Shown here: positions 34,546-42,938 of the stretch, one piece after another
Position numbering within the stretch: position 1 is the first letter of the stretch
Layout: each line of letters starts with the position of its first letter
From: Duganella guangzhouensis
GTDB taxonomy: Bacteria > Pseudomonadota > Gammaproteobacteria > Burkholderiales > Burkholderiaceae_D
DNA: 64,000 bases
Assembly: GCF_009674535.1 (NCBI RefSeq)
Contig: NZ_WKJK01000001.1
Span: 62,001-126,000, forward strand
Direction of reading: 5' to 3'
The notes under the pieces: generated by a model
What the model was told of the DNA's origin: nothing
Seen by the model: only the letters and a program-made list of their open reading frames with translations
Database searches by the model: none
Translations under genes and position numbers: made by a program

Positions 34546-36243
34546 ATGGAACAGACATTCGGGGCAGGCAACACCGCCCCTCACTTGGCATCATCCGACA
34601 TCGGCAACCGCCGCCACCAGATTTTCCCCACCCTGAGCGAAGAACAGTTCGACATTCTGCTGCGTTATGGCGAGCGCCAGCGCTTTGCCGCTGGCAGCGT
34701 GCTGTTCCACCAGGGCGACCGCCATATTCCGATGTACGTGATTATTTCCGGCGCGGTCGAGGTCGAGCGCGGCTCGGTGCTGGGTTCGACGCTGCTGGGC
34801 CGGCATGGTCCCGGCATGTTCACCGGCGAGATGGGCTCGCTGGCGGGACGCGCCGCCGTCGCCACCGCGCGCGTGGTCGAGGATAGCGAGTTGATCGTCA
34901 TCAGCGAGGAATCGCTGCGCACGCTGGTGATTTCCGAGGCCGCGCTGAGCGAACTCATCATGCGGGCCTACATCCTGCGCCGCGTCGCCTACATGTCGGA
35001 CCAGACCGGCGGCGTGGTGCTGTTTGGCGCGCGCGATTCGCAACAGACGCTGATCCTGCGCCACTTCCTCAACCGCAACGGCCAGCCCTCGGCCTACTTC
35101 GACACCGACAACCCGGCCGACCTTGAAGCGCGCGAGCTGATGGCCCGCTTCGGTGTCAGCGCTAACGACATCCCGGCCGTGGTCACGCTCAGCGGCGAGG
35201 TGCTGCGCCAGCCAACGCTGCGCCAGCTGGCCGACGGCATCGGTATCAGCCCGGACAGCATCGATGGCCGGCTGTTCGACGTGGTGGTGGTGGGCGCCGG
35301 CCCGGCTGGGCTGGCGGCGGCGGTGTACGCGGCGTCCGAAGGGCTGACGGTGGCGGTGCTGGATGCCAAGGCGCCCGGCGGCCAGGCCGGCGCCAGTTCC
35401 AAGATTGAGAATTACTTCGGCTTCCCGACCGGCGTCTCGGGCCAGGCGCTGGCCGGGCGCGGGCTGTCGCAGGCGCGCAAGTTCGGCGCCGAGGTGGCGG
35501 TGCCGGTCAAGGTCAGCGCCGTCAACTGCGAGCATCCGGAATACGATATCCAGCTTGATGGCGGCGAGCAGGTGCGCGCTCGTTCCATCGTCATCGCCAG
35601 CGGTGCGCGCTACCGCAAACCGGATCTGCCGGGACTGGAGCGCTTTGAGGGACGCGGCGTCTACTACAGCGCCTCGTTCATGGAAGCGAACTTTTGCGCC
35701 GATGAGGAAGTGGTGATCGTCGGTGGCGGCAATTCGGCCGGCCAGGCGGCGGTGTTCCTGTCTGGCCACGCCAAGCATGTGCACATCGTGGTGCGCTCGG
35801 GCGGGTTGGCGGCCAGCATGTCGCGCTATCTGATTCAGCGTATCGAGGCATCACCGAAGATCACGCTGCACACGCATAAACAGATCGTCGAACTGCGCGG
35901 CGGCGAGCGGCTGGAAAGCATCTGCTGGCAGACCGCCGGTGGCGAACCGCGCGAGGCGCCGGCGCGCCATCTGTTCCTGTTCCTCGGCGCCGACCCCAGC
36001 ACCGCGTGGCTGGGCGATTGCGTGGCGCTGGACGACAAACAGTTTGTGCTGACCGGCCCTGATGTGCCGGCCGCACGCTGGCCACTGGAGCGTCCGCGCC
36101 ACTTCCTGGAGACCAGCCGGCCGCGCATTTTCGCCGTGGGCGATGTGCGCAGCGGTTCGGTTAAGCGGGTGGCGGCGGCGGTGGGCGAGGGCTCGGCAGC
36201 GGTGGCTTCGCTGCACCAGGCATTGGCCTCGGACCTGCTTTAA
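34546..36243 (+). CDS. Cyclic nucleotide-binding domain fused to thioredoxin-reductase-like oxidoreductase
   Basis: A 565-residue fusion. Residues about 20-140 are a cNMP-binding domain (YGERQRFAAGSVLFHQGD, GMFTGEMGSLAGRA). Residues about 150-235 are a glutaredoxin-like linker segment. From about 245 a FAD/NAD(P)-dependent reductase follows: VVVVGAGPAGLAAAVYAAS, GGQAGASSKIENYFGFPTG, and the NADPH site VVIVGGGNSAGQAA. The redox CxxC of true thioredoxin reductase is absent; the region reads YYSASFMEANFC. A nucleotide signal may gate the electron transfer. The ATG at 34546 is chosen because AGGA precedes it. The stop overlaps the convergent patatin-like gene by 4 bp. Confidence 0.88.
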   Translation: MEQTFGAGNTAPHLASSDIGNRRHQIFPTLSEEQFDILLRYGERQRFAAGSVLFHQGDRHIPMYVIISGAVEVERGSVLGSTLLGRHGPGMFTGEMGSLAGRAAVATARVVEDSELIVISEESLRTLVISEAALSELIMRAYILRRVAYMSDQTGGVVLFGARDSQQTLILRHFLNRNGQPSAYFDTDNPADLEARELMARFGVSANDIPAVVTLSGEVLRQPTLRQLADGIGISPDSIDGRLFDVVVVGAGPAGLAAAVYAASEGLTVAVLDAKAPGGQAGASSKIENYFGFPTGVSGQALAGRGLSQARKFGAEVAVPVKVSAVNCEHPEYDIQLDGGEQVRARSIVIASGARYRKPDLPGLERFEGRGVYYSASFMEANFCADEEVVIVGGGNSAGQAAVFLSGHAKHVHIVVRSGGLAASMSRYLIQRIEASPKITLHTHKQIVELRGGERLESICWQTAGGEPREAPARHLFLFLGADPSTAWLGDCVALDDKQFVLTGPDVPAARWPLERPRHFLETSRPRIFAVGDVRSGSVKRVAAAVGEGSAAVASLHQALASDLL

Positions 36244-37346
36244 GGCTCGATGCTGCTGAGCGGTTTGCTGTGGCGGTTGGCGCATCGTATCGGCGGTTGC
36301 TGACGCGGTGGCCGTGCCAGTGCCTCGCGCGCCCGCTCGTAACCGTATTGCCACTGGTCGCGCATGTGCTGCACGAAGATGTCGTAACTGGGCGGCATCT
36401 GCAGTTCGATGCGGTTGCGCAGCCAGTGCAGCTTTTGCTGTAGCTGCTGCTTTTCCAGCACCACCGACACGTCCGACGAATCGATGCGCATATCGGCAAG
36501 GTGGCTGTTGGCGTAGCGCAGGCGGGCGTTGCCGTCCACGCCCAGCACCGCGCGCCAGGCCGGAATCGAAAACACCTGGTCGAAGGCTTCCTTGAATTCC
36601 ATGATGACCTCGTCGCCCAGCCGGCGCGCGATTTCGACCGGAAACAGGTCCAGCACGCCACCGATGTATTCGTCGCCGCGATATTGGGCGGAGCGGAAGT
36701 AGACCATGTCGGCAATCGAGATGCGGGCCGCGTCGTTGACGTTGGTGCCGGTGTCGGTCAGCAGTTGATTGGCAATGGCGTGATTGCCCCAGCGTGGCGC
36801 GCTCAGCGGCGGCTCCATGTCGCGCAACGCGGCGGCGGCACGCTCGCTGCAGAACACCGTTTCCGCGTACAGCTTGCGCTGGCCGCGCCGCTGGCCGACA
36901 TCCTGCGGACCGAACAGCAGCTTGCCGCCGATGATGGCGACCTCCACGGCCGGCGTACCGCTGGCGGGCGGGAACGGCAGTTGCGGCGGAATCTCGAACA
37001 GATAATCGTTGAACAGGTCCGGCACCACTGGCGCGGGCGCGCTCGACAGCTTGCGCTTGGCCGCGCGCAGCAGCGTGCCGTACAGCGCCGCATGCTCGGT
37101 GGCGCGCAGGCTGCACCAGAAGCTGTACATGTCTTCGGACGTCAGCCAGGCGCGCTGGGCATCCGGCTCGGGCAGGTTGTGAATGATGGTGGCGGCGATG
37201 GCGCCGCCGCAGCTGGCCAGCAGCACATCCGGCGCCTGGCCGGCTTCCTTCAGCGCGGCGTACATGCCGATGTAGATGCCAAAACGGAAACCTCCGCCCC
37301 CCATCACCATGCAACGTTTATACGGTTTATACGATTCTTGCGTCAT
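36240..37346 (-). CDS. Patatin-like protein with altered catalytic residues
   Basis: A 368-residue protein with the patatin glycine-rich oxyanion loop MGGGGFRFGIYIGMYAAL (15-32). The nucleophile elbow, normally G-x-S-x-G, reads LLASCGGAIAA (42-52), placing Cys46 where serine is expected. The usual D-G-G/A dyad region appears as YIGGVLDLFP without an obvious aspartate at the standard place. It is either a thiol-type or inactive member. No signal peptide; location cytosolic. I use the ATG at 37346; an in-frame start at 37451 would add 35 atypical residues. Confidence 0.7.
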   Translation of the reverse strand: MTQESYKPYKRCMVMGGGGFRFGIYIGMYAALKEAGQAPDVLLASCGGAIAATIIHNLPEPDAQRAWLTSEDMYSFWCSLRATEHAALYGTLLRAAKRKLSSAPAPVVPDLFNDYLFEIPPQLPFPPASGTPAVEVAIIGGKLLFGPQDVGQRRGQRKLYAETVFCSERAAAALRDMEPPLSAPRWGNHAIANQLLTDTGTNVNDAARISIADMVYFRSAQYRGDEYIGGVLDLFPVEIARRLGDEVIMEFKEAFDQVFSIPAWRAVLGVDGNARLRYANSHLADMRIDSSDVSVVLEKQQLQQKLHWLRNRIELQMPPSYDIFVQHMRDQWQYGYERAREALARPPRQQPPIRCANRHSKPLSSIEP

Positions 37347-37453
37347 AGGCCGCCACCATACCACAGCCGGTCGTTCAGTCCGGAAACGGGAAGTTTGATC
37401 TATTCGACATAGGCTGAGCGTTCCGCTTGACCGGCGTCCAACGCAGGGCAATC

Positions 37454-37831
37454 ATGGTCCTCATGGACGGGAATAACACACCACTCAACGAGACGCTGCA
37501 GACCTTGCTAGTCCGCACTGCTGTCATGCAAAGCAGCATCGAAGGTATCGTCGATGCGGTGGAAGTTTTGCGTTTAGGCCAACTAGATTTGCAAAAACAG
37601 CTACAGGAAGTGCGTGATGCGCAAGCGGCAACTCAGGCATCAATAGGCATACTTCAAAACGACGTCAACTGGGTTAAGGAAACCTACGCCACCAAGGCGC
37701 AGGTCGAGTCCATCCGTTCCGAGCTTTACCGCGCGCTGGAAAAACAAACCTGGCGCCTGTTCGCCGGCAGCAGCGCGGTGTGTTCAGCGCTGGTGTATGC
37801 CACTTACTACATCGCCCGCTACGTGCATTAA
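37454..37831 (+). CDS. Hypothetical coiled-coil protein with C-terminal membrane helix
   Basis: A 125-residue protein. Residues about 15-95 form heptad-rich coiled coil (LRLGQLDLQKQLQEVRDAQA), and the end GSSAVCSALVYATYYIARYVH is a single membrane helix. This resembles XhlA-like or DUF1640-type tail-anchored proteins. Function unknown. AGGGC precedes the ATG. Its stop overlaps the convergent TonB receptor stop by 4 bp. Confidence 0.55.
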   Translation: MVLMDGNNTPLNETLQTLLVRTAVMQSSIEGIVDAVEVLRLGQLDLQKQLQEVRDAQAATQASIGILQNDVNWVKETYATKAQVESIRSELYRALEKQTWRLFAGSSAVCSALVYATYYIARYVH

Positions 37832-39936
37832 AACTGCCGCTCCAGCATGACGCGCACGGTGGCGTAGCCGGGCGATAGCGTGATGCGGCGCTGGTGGCCG
37901 GTGTCGTCGTCATAGTCGCGGATTTCGCTGGCCTGCTGATGCAGCAGATTGCTGCCCGCGACCCGCAGCTGCGTCTTGCCATCCCACTTCCACAGCGCGT
38001 ACAGATCCAGCTCGCGCTTGGCGCTGGTGCGCGTCACCACTTGCGCCGACTGGCGCGACGTGGCACCCGCCTGATAATTCAAATTCCCACCCACCGTCCA
38101 GCGCGACCAGCGATAGTCCGCGCCCAAGTTGGCCGTCACCGGCACCTGTGATTCCAGCCGGTTGTCCGGTCCGGGAACACTGTCCACGCGCGACCAGTTG
38201 CGCGCCAGATTGGCCCGCAAGTCCAGCGCCGACGTCAGTCGCAGCTTGGCCTCCAGCTCCACGCCCTGCGTGCTGGCGTTGCCGTTGTTGAAGGGCGCCT
38301 CCACCCACACGCCATCCTGCTCGAACAAGCGCGTTTGCGTCACATCGCGGATGCGGCGCGCGTAGGTGCTGACGCTGACCAGCGCGCCGTCGCCCAGGTA
38401 ATGTTCGTACGCCGCATCCAGTCCCCAGGCCAGCTCCGGCCGCAGCTCGGGATTGCCCTGTTCATCCGGATTATTCGGATTGTTATTGTTATCAGTGGTA
38501 TAGCGGCGTGGCACCAGCTTGGACAGCGGCGGCGCCTTGTAAGTACGGCTGATCGCCAACCGCAGCACATCCTTGTTGGCCAGTTCGTAGCGCGATTGCA
38601 GCGACGGACTCCATACAGCGGAACTGGCGTCCAGCGCATCCGGCGCGTTGGCCGCGATGGCGCGGCTGGCCGTATCCAGTCGTTCGTGACGCAGGCCGAG
38701 ATACAGCGAGTAGCGCTTGGTCACCTGCCACTCATCCTGCGCAAACAGCGCCAGACGGTTGACGGTGGCGCTGTAGTCCGCGTTGCTGCCGCCAGTGATT
38801 GAACCATCGGCGGCAAACAGCGTTTCGTCGCGGTCCTCGCGACGCACCGCATGGCTGGCGTCCCAGCCTACTGCAATCGCATGCTGTTCGCCGATCGGAT
38901 GGCGCCAGGTGCCGGTGCTGGTGAGCGTGTTTTCGGTCGGGCCGGAATCCACGTGGTGGCGGCCGGCCGGCTTGCCATCCGCGTCCATGCCGTTGAAATC
39001 GAAAGTGCCGGTGCGGCGATTGGTGGCGATGCCCAGCTTCGTCTCCAGCCTGGCGCCGTCGGACAGCAGATGCGTCCACTCCACATCGCTGCGCAGCATG
39101 ACGAAGTTGGGGACGAAGTTGGATACGCTGCGTGGATACTCGCTGTGTGCGCCGATCAGCGCCGTTTCGTCAGCGCTGGTGACGCTGTCGACGCGGCGGA
39201 TGAAGGCGAAGCTTTGCCAGTTCAGCGTATCGCCATCGGCCAGCCGCCAGCTTAGGCGCGGTGTCAGCGTCAGCGCGTTGGTGCGGACTGCTTCCAGTTG
39301 CTGCGTGCGGCGCAGCAGCGTGGTGCGGCCTTCGCTGTCGGTCTGTTCCTGCCAGTCTGTGAAGGGGCGGGCGGTCAGCTTGCGCGTCAGCGTGGCGGCC
39401 AGGCTGTAGGAAAAGCCGCCGTCCTGGTCCGACAGCTGTGTGCTGATGGTGGGCGTGCTACGGCCATTCTGGCGCGCCAGGCTAGCACTGAACGAGCGCT
39501 GGGCCGGCGTCGCCGCTTTTTTCAGGATGATGTTGATGGCGCCGGCCACCGCCTGGTTGCTCAGCTCCGCCGTGGCACCGCGCAGGATTTCGATACGTTC
39601 GATGGTTTCGGGCGGTACCGCGTCCAGCGAGAAGCCGGCAGCCACCGGCTGGCCGTTGAGTAGGATTTGCGTATAGCCGTTGCCCAGGCCGCGCATCTGG
39701 ATTGCGGTGCCGTTGATGCTGATGCCGGGCAGGCGCTTGAGCACATCGGCCAGCGTCTGGTCGCCCTGGCGCACGATGTCGGCGTGGTTGATGACGATGC
39801 TGGTGGTGGTCTCGCGCTGGCGCTGGTCTTCGCGTTTGGCGCTGATCTGGACCTGTTGCGGCTCTGGCGTTTCCGAAGCGTAGGCGCAAGCGGTCACCGC
39901 CAGCAGCAAGCTGCTGGTGATATGTTGGGGCGACAT
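37828..39936 (-). CDS. TonB-dependent receptor in the BlaI/M56-M23 operon
   Basis: A 702-residue outer-membrane receptor with signal peptide (SSLLLAVTACAYA), TonB-box-like segment, plug domain (QTLADVLKRLPGISINGTAI then QMRGLGNGYTQILLNGQPVA and IEILRGATAELSNQAVAGAI), and a barrel ending in VRVMLERQF. Plug features resemble catecholate or peptide-type receptors. It starts 3 bp after the stop of the M56-M23 gene, so it is the distal gene of the BlaI-controlled operon. Ligand unknown; a cell-wall fragment or beta-lactam-like signal is a speculation from context. Confidence 0.88.
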   Translation of the reverse strand: MSPQHITSSLLLAVTACAYASETPEPQQVQISAKREDQRQRETTTSIVINHADIVRQGDQTLADVLKRLPGISINGTAIQMRGLGNGYTQILLNGQPVAAGFSLDAVPPETIERIEILRGATAELSNQAVAGAINIILKKAATPAQRSFSASLARQNGRSTPTISTQLSDQDGGFSYSLAATLTRKLTARPFTDWQEQTDSEGRTTLLRRTQQLEAVRTNALTLTPRLSWRLADGDTLNWQSFAFIRRVDSVTSADETALIGAHSEYPRSVSNFVPNFVMLRSDVEWTHLLSDGARLETKLGIATNRRTGTFDFNGMDADGKPAGRHHVDSGPTENTLTSTGTWRHPIGEQHAIAVGWDASHAVRREDRDETLFAADGSITGGSNADYSATVNRLALFAQDEWQVTKRYSLYLGLRHERLDTASRAIAANAPDALDASSAVWSPSLQSRYELANKDVLRLAISRTYKAPPLSKLVPRRYTTDNNNNPNNPDEQGNPELRPELAWGLDAAYEHYLGDGALVSVSTYARRIRDVTQTRLFEQDGVWVEAPFNNGNASTQGVELEAKLRLTSALDLRANLARNWSRVDSVPGPDNRLESQVPVTANLGADYRWSRWTVGGNLNYQAGATSRQSAQVVTRTSAKRELDLYALWKWDGKTQLRVAGSNLLHQQASEIRDYDDDTGHQRRITLSPGYATVRVMLERQF

Positions 39937-39939
39937 GGT

Positions 39940-41652
39940 TTATCTCTTCTCGGGTAGTTGCTGGCGGCGGACTCTGAGTGCGCGCGCGGTGGCGTGAACG
40001 TCCAGGTTGGCGAACATCGGCGCGGGATCGACGATCTGGCTGTTCTGCCGCATTTCCAGATGCAGGTGGGGACCGGTGGCGAGGCCGGTCTGGCCGACAG
40101 CGCCGATCAATTGGCCGGCTTGCACCTGCTGGCCGGGGTTGACGTTGACGTTGCTTAGGTGCGCGTACAGTGAACGCTGCCCGCCGTGGTCGATGATGAC
40201 GCCTTTGCCGTAACGGCCGTCGTTCTCGGTGATCCATCCGGCGGCGATAATGGTGCCGGCGGCGGTGGCGTGGACCGGCGTGCCTTCGGTGGCGGCGAAG
40301 TCGATGCCTTTGTGCGGCGTGCTCGGTACGCTGCGCGTCACACCGAAGAAGCTGATGACGCGGACTTTGTCCAGCGGTGCGCGCCAGACGGCGGTGACGG
40401 TGGCGCTCGTGGCCCCGGCATCCTCCCCGGCTGCGGCTGCATGGGTGTTTGCGTCGGCTGGAGTCGGCAACGCGGCCACGCTGTAGGCCAACGCTGGTTG
40501 CAGCACGACGCCGGTGGCGAGGATGGCGGTCAGCGCGATGCCGGTTAGCCAGGCGGCGCTGGTGCTGAGCGCGGGCAGGCCGTCGCGCTGCATGTGGCGG
40601 ATGCGGGCGGCGGTGGTGGCGCCGTCGAAGGCTGCTGCGCCGATTGGCTGCAGCATCGTGTGCACTTTCCATTGCTGGAGCAGGGCGGCGGCGTATTGCT
40701 TGCGCTGTTGTTGCGGGCGTCCGCGCAGCACCTGCTGATCGCAGTGCAGTTCCAGTGCCCATTCCATCTGTTTGGCCATCCAGCGCAGCGCGGGATTGAA
40801 CCAGAACAGGGTTTGCAGCACGGCGGCGAGGCCGAGCCACAGCGGATCGCGGGCACGCCAGTGATGCAGTTCGTGGGCGACGATCATTTGCTGCTGTTCG
40901 AGACTGAGCAGGTCGAGATGCGCCGGCAGCAGCAGCCGTGGGCGGAACACGCCGGCCAGCATTGGCGAGATGGCGGCCTCCGTGCGCAGCACGGTCAACC
41001 GGTGCTGGCTGATTTCACGCAGTTGGGCGGGCAGGAAGGCGCCATGTGCCTGCAACTGCGCTGGCGATAGACGCTGCGCGCTGGCCAGCAAAGTGCGCCA
41101 TACACGGCGCGTGCGCAGCTGGCGGACGACCGCCCGCGTCAGACCAGCGCCATAAACGAGTAGCCACAACGCCGCCAACAGCGGTAGCACCCAAGACAGC
41201 GGTGTGTCGGTGGCGGACCTGGCCGCAGCCGTCCGCGCCACCGCAAGCACCGCCGCCGTCGCCCCCACCGCCGCCGGGGCCGCAGCAGCCGGCGCGGTAG
41301 CTGTTGCCGCCATAGCGGCGATGGCGTGGGATGGCGACTCGGCTTGGCGCGCCGTCGTGGCGCTGTCGATGGCCGTCGACGCATCGCCCACATTGGTGGC
41401 CGTCGGCGCTGGCATGGCCGTCAGCGTTACGCTTGGCGCGATGCTGAGATCCGCGCGGTGCGGCGCAAAGGGCAGCAGGGCGGCGCCGGCCACCACCGCT
41501 TGCGCCGCCAGCCACACCACGCGCCGCGTGCGCAACGCCGGCCAGACGCGCGCTGCGCCGCTCAGCAGCAGCCACACCGCCAGACCCGCCATCACACTGC
41601 TGGCACAGGCGAACAGCCACTGCACCAGCGCCACCGACGCGGTCATCATCAC
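39940..41652 (-). CDS. BlaR1-like M56 metallopeptidase fused to an M23 peptidase domain
   Basis: A 570-residue membrane protein. Helices at about 10-30, 45-62 and 152-170 surround an M56 (BlaR1/MecR1) domain with zinc motif HELHH at 260-264 and ELHCD at 301-305. After another helix (about 355-380) and an Ala-rich linker comes an M23 (LytM/lysostaphin) endopeptidase: HKGID (His447, Asp451), YAHLS, and GPHLHLE (His529, His531). All zinc ligands are intact. In BlaR1 the extracytoplasmic sensor is a penicillin-binding domain; here a peptidoglycan-cutting or -binding domain occupies that place. The upstream blaI-type gene overlaps as ATGA. Confidence 0.88.
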   Translation of the reverse strand: MMMTASVALVQWLFACASSVMAGLAVWLLLSGAARVWPALRTRRVVWLAAQAVVAGAALLPFAPHRADLSIAPSVTLTAMPAPTATNVGDASTAIDSATTARQAESPSHAIAAMAATATAPAAAAPAAVGATAAVLAVARTAAARSATDTPLSWVLPLLAALWLLVYGAGLTRAVVRQLRTRRVWRTLLASAQRLSPAQLQAHGAFLPAQLREISQHRLTVLRTEAAISPMLAGVFRPRLLLPAHLDLLSLEQQQMIVAHELHHWRARDPLWLGLAAVLQTLFWFNPALRWMAKQMEWALELHCDQQVLRGRPQQQRKQYAAALLQQWKVHTMLQPIGAAAFDGATTAARIRHMQRDGLPALSTSAAWLTGIALTAILATGVVLQPALAYSVAALPTPADANTHAAAAGEDAGATSATVTAVWRAPLDKVRVISFFGVTRSVPSTPHKGIDFAATEGTPVHATAAGTIIAAGWITENDGRYGKGVIIDHGGQRSLYAHLSNVNVNPGQQVQAGQLIGAVGQTGLATGPHLHLEMRQNSQIVDPAPMFANLDVHATARALRVRRQQLPEKR

Positions 41653-42029
41653 GCCTCGTCCGCCGGCCAGTCCTGCAGCATTTGCTCCAGCTGCGCCAGC
41701 TCCTGCTGATCGACCAGCTTACTGCCAGTGAACATGGCCACCGGCAGCGGCGCCTCCATCTCCATCACGCGCCGACCGAAATCATGCGCAAACGCCGCCA
41801 GCGTGCCCACCTTCTCCAGCCGCGCGCTATAGACATTGATACCGTGCACCGCCTCCACCCCCACCATCTGCTTCTCCAGCATTCGGTCCAGCGTCTTGCG
41901 GGTGGACGAGAACGACCAATCCAGCTCATCGGCCGCCGCATCGTGGATTTCGCGCGCGCTCAGCGGTTGCTGTTTCCACAGCACTTTCAGCAAGGTCAGC
42001 TCGCTGACCGAAGGAATCACTCCAGACAT
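41649..42029 (-). CDS. BlaI/MecI/CopY-family repressor
   Basis: A 126-residue winged-helix repressor: ISPVSEL-type N-terminus (SVSELTLLKVLWKQQPLSAR), WSFSSTRKTLDRMLEKQMVG and a C-terminal dimerisation helix. Such proteins repress beta-lactam or copper resistance genes and are cleaved by the partner M56 peptidase. GGAGGG precedes the ATG. The stop overlaps the M56-M23 start as ATGA. A dyad with ACA-nn-TGT core lies 31 bp upstream of the start. Confidence 0.9.
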   Translation of the reverse strand: MSGVIPSVSELTLLKVLWKQQPLSAREIHDAAADELDWSFSSTRKTLDRMLEKQMVGVEAVHGINVYSARLEKVGTLAAFAHDFGRRVMEMEAPLPVAMFTGSKLVDQQELAQLEQMLQDWPADEA

Positions 42030-42059
42030 ACACCCTCCATGCGACTAATGGGATGATTA

Positions 42060-42075
42060 TGCGACACTTGTCGCA
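42060..42075. promoter_or_regulatory. BlaI-type operator dyad TGCGACACTTGTCGCA
   Basis: Seven-bp arms TGCGACA/TGTCGCA around CT give the ACA-nn-TGT core bound by BlaI/MecI repressors. It lies 31 bp upstream of the blaI-type start codon and on the far side of the hemolysin III promoter region. Confidence 0.65.
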
Positions 42076-42307
42076 ATCGCGTCAAGCCGAGATATATCAT
42101 TTTGTAACATTGCTTTGAATTAATTCTAAATATGCTACGATGAACTTTTTGATAATTTCCCAAAAGGAATGGTCGCATCAGGCAAGACCCAAGGTATCGC
42201 GTAGCGAGGTATCGGTTTGAAGCCGGCGGCGAGAAGCAGCGAGGCGCTATACAATGCCTGGGGCCGCAGCTATTTCAGCCGCAGCCACCACTGCATTGGA
42301 AACAACC

Positions 42308-42925
42308 ATGTATTACGGAGAGCGCTTCAACAGCATCACGCACACCGTAGGGGCGGCCCTGGCCGCCATCGGCGGCACGCTGTTGATCGTCCAGGCGGCC
42401 CGCAGCGGCGACGCCTGGAAAATCGTCAGCTGCAGCATCTACGCCGCCACCTTGCTGGCCTTGTACCTGACGTCCACGCTGTATCACAGCCTGCGCGGCC
42501 GCGCCAAAGACGTGCTGCGGCAGATGGACTATTGCGCCATCTACCTGCTGATCGCCGGCAGCTACACGCCGTTCACGCTGGTCAGCCTGCGCGGCGCGTG
42601 GGGCTGGACCCTGTTTGGCGTGGTATGGGGGCTGGCCGTGATCGGCATCCTGCAGGAACTGTTGTTTGCCAAAGGCGCGCGCGTGCTGTCGCTGCTGATC
42701 TACGTGGCGATGGGCTGGGTCGGCGTAATCGGCGCCAGCCCGCTGATCGACGCGCTGGGTTGGAATGGTTTCATGTGGCTGGCGGTGGGAGGATTGGTCT
42801 ACACGGTAGGCATCGCCTTCTTCGTCACCGACCACAAATGGCGCTATGGGCACGGCGTCTGGCATTTGTTTGTACTGGGCGGCAGCGCATGCCATTTTGG
42901 CGCGGTGCTGCTCTACGTGGCGTAA
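42308..42925 (+). CDS. Hemolysin III family membrane protein (TrhA-like)
   Basis: A 205-residue seven-helix membrane protein of the Hly-III/PAQR family. Conserved features are HTVGAALAAIGGTLLI, the STLYHSL histidine, MDYCAIYLLIAGSYTPF, and the end motif with HLFVLGGSACHF. These histidines with the early Asp form the PAQR zinc site. Bacterial members influence membrane lipid homeostasis. The start ATG at 42308 follows GGAAAC. The 5' leader back to 42076 has no gene; it may be structured but I cannot identify a known riboswitch. Confidence 0.88.
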   Translation: MYYGERFNSITHTVGAALAAIGGTLLIVQAARSGDAWKIVSCSIYAATLLALYLTSTLYHSLRGRAKDVLRQMDYCAIYLLIAGSYTPFTLVSLRGAWGWTLFGVVWGLAVIGILQELLFAKGARVLSLLIYVAMGWVGVIGASPLIDALGWNGFMWLAVGGLVYTVGIAFFVTDHKWRYGHGVWHLFVLGGSACHFGAVLLYVA

Positions 42926-42938
42926 GGATGGAATACCG

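Noticed and set aside
35851-37314. Minus-strand open frame of 487 codons spanning the oxidoreductase end and patatin-like gene
   Set aside because: Different frame from the patatin-like gene; Arg-rich, no motifs.
42076-42307. Known riboswitch (yybP-ykoY or similar) in the hemolysin III leader
   Set aside because: Some hairpin potential exists but I could not match any conserved riboswitch core.
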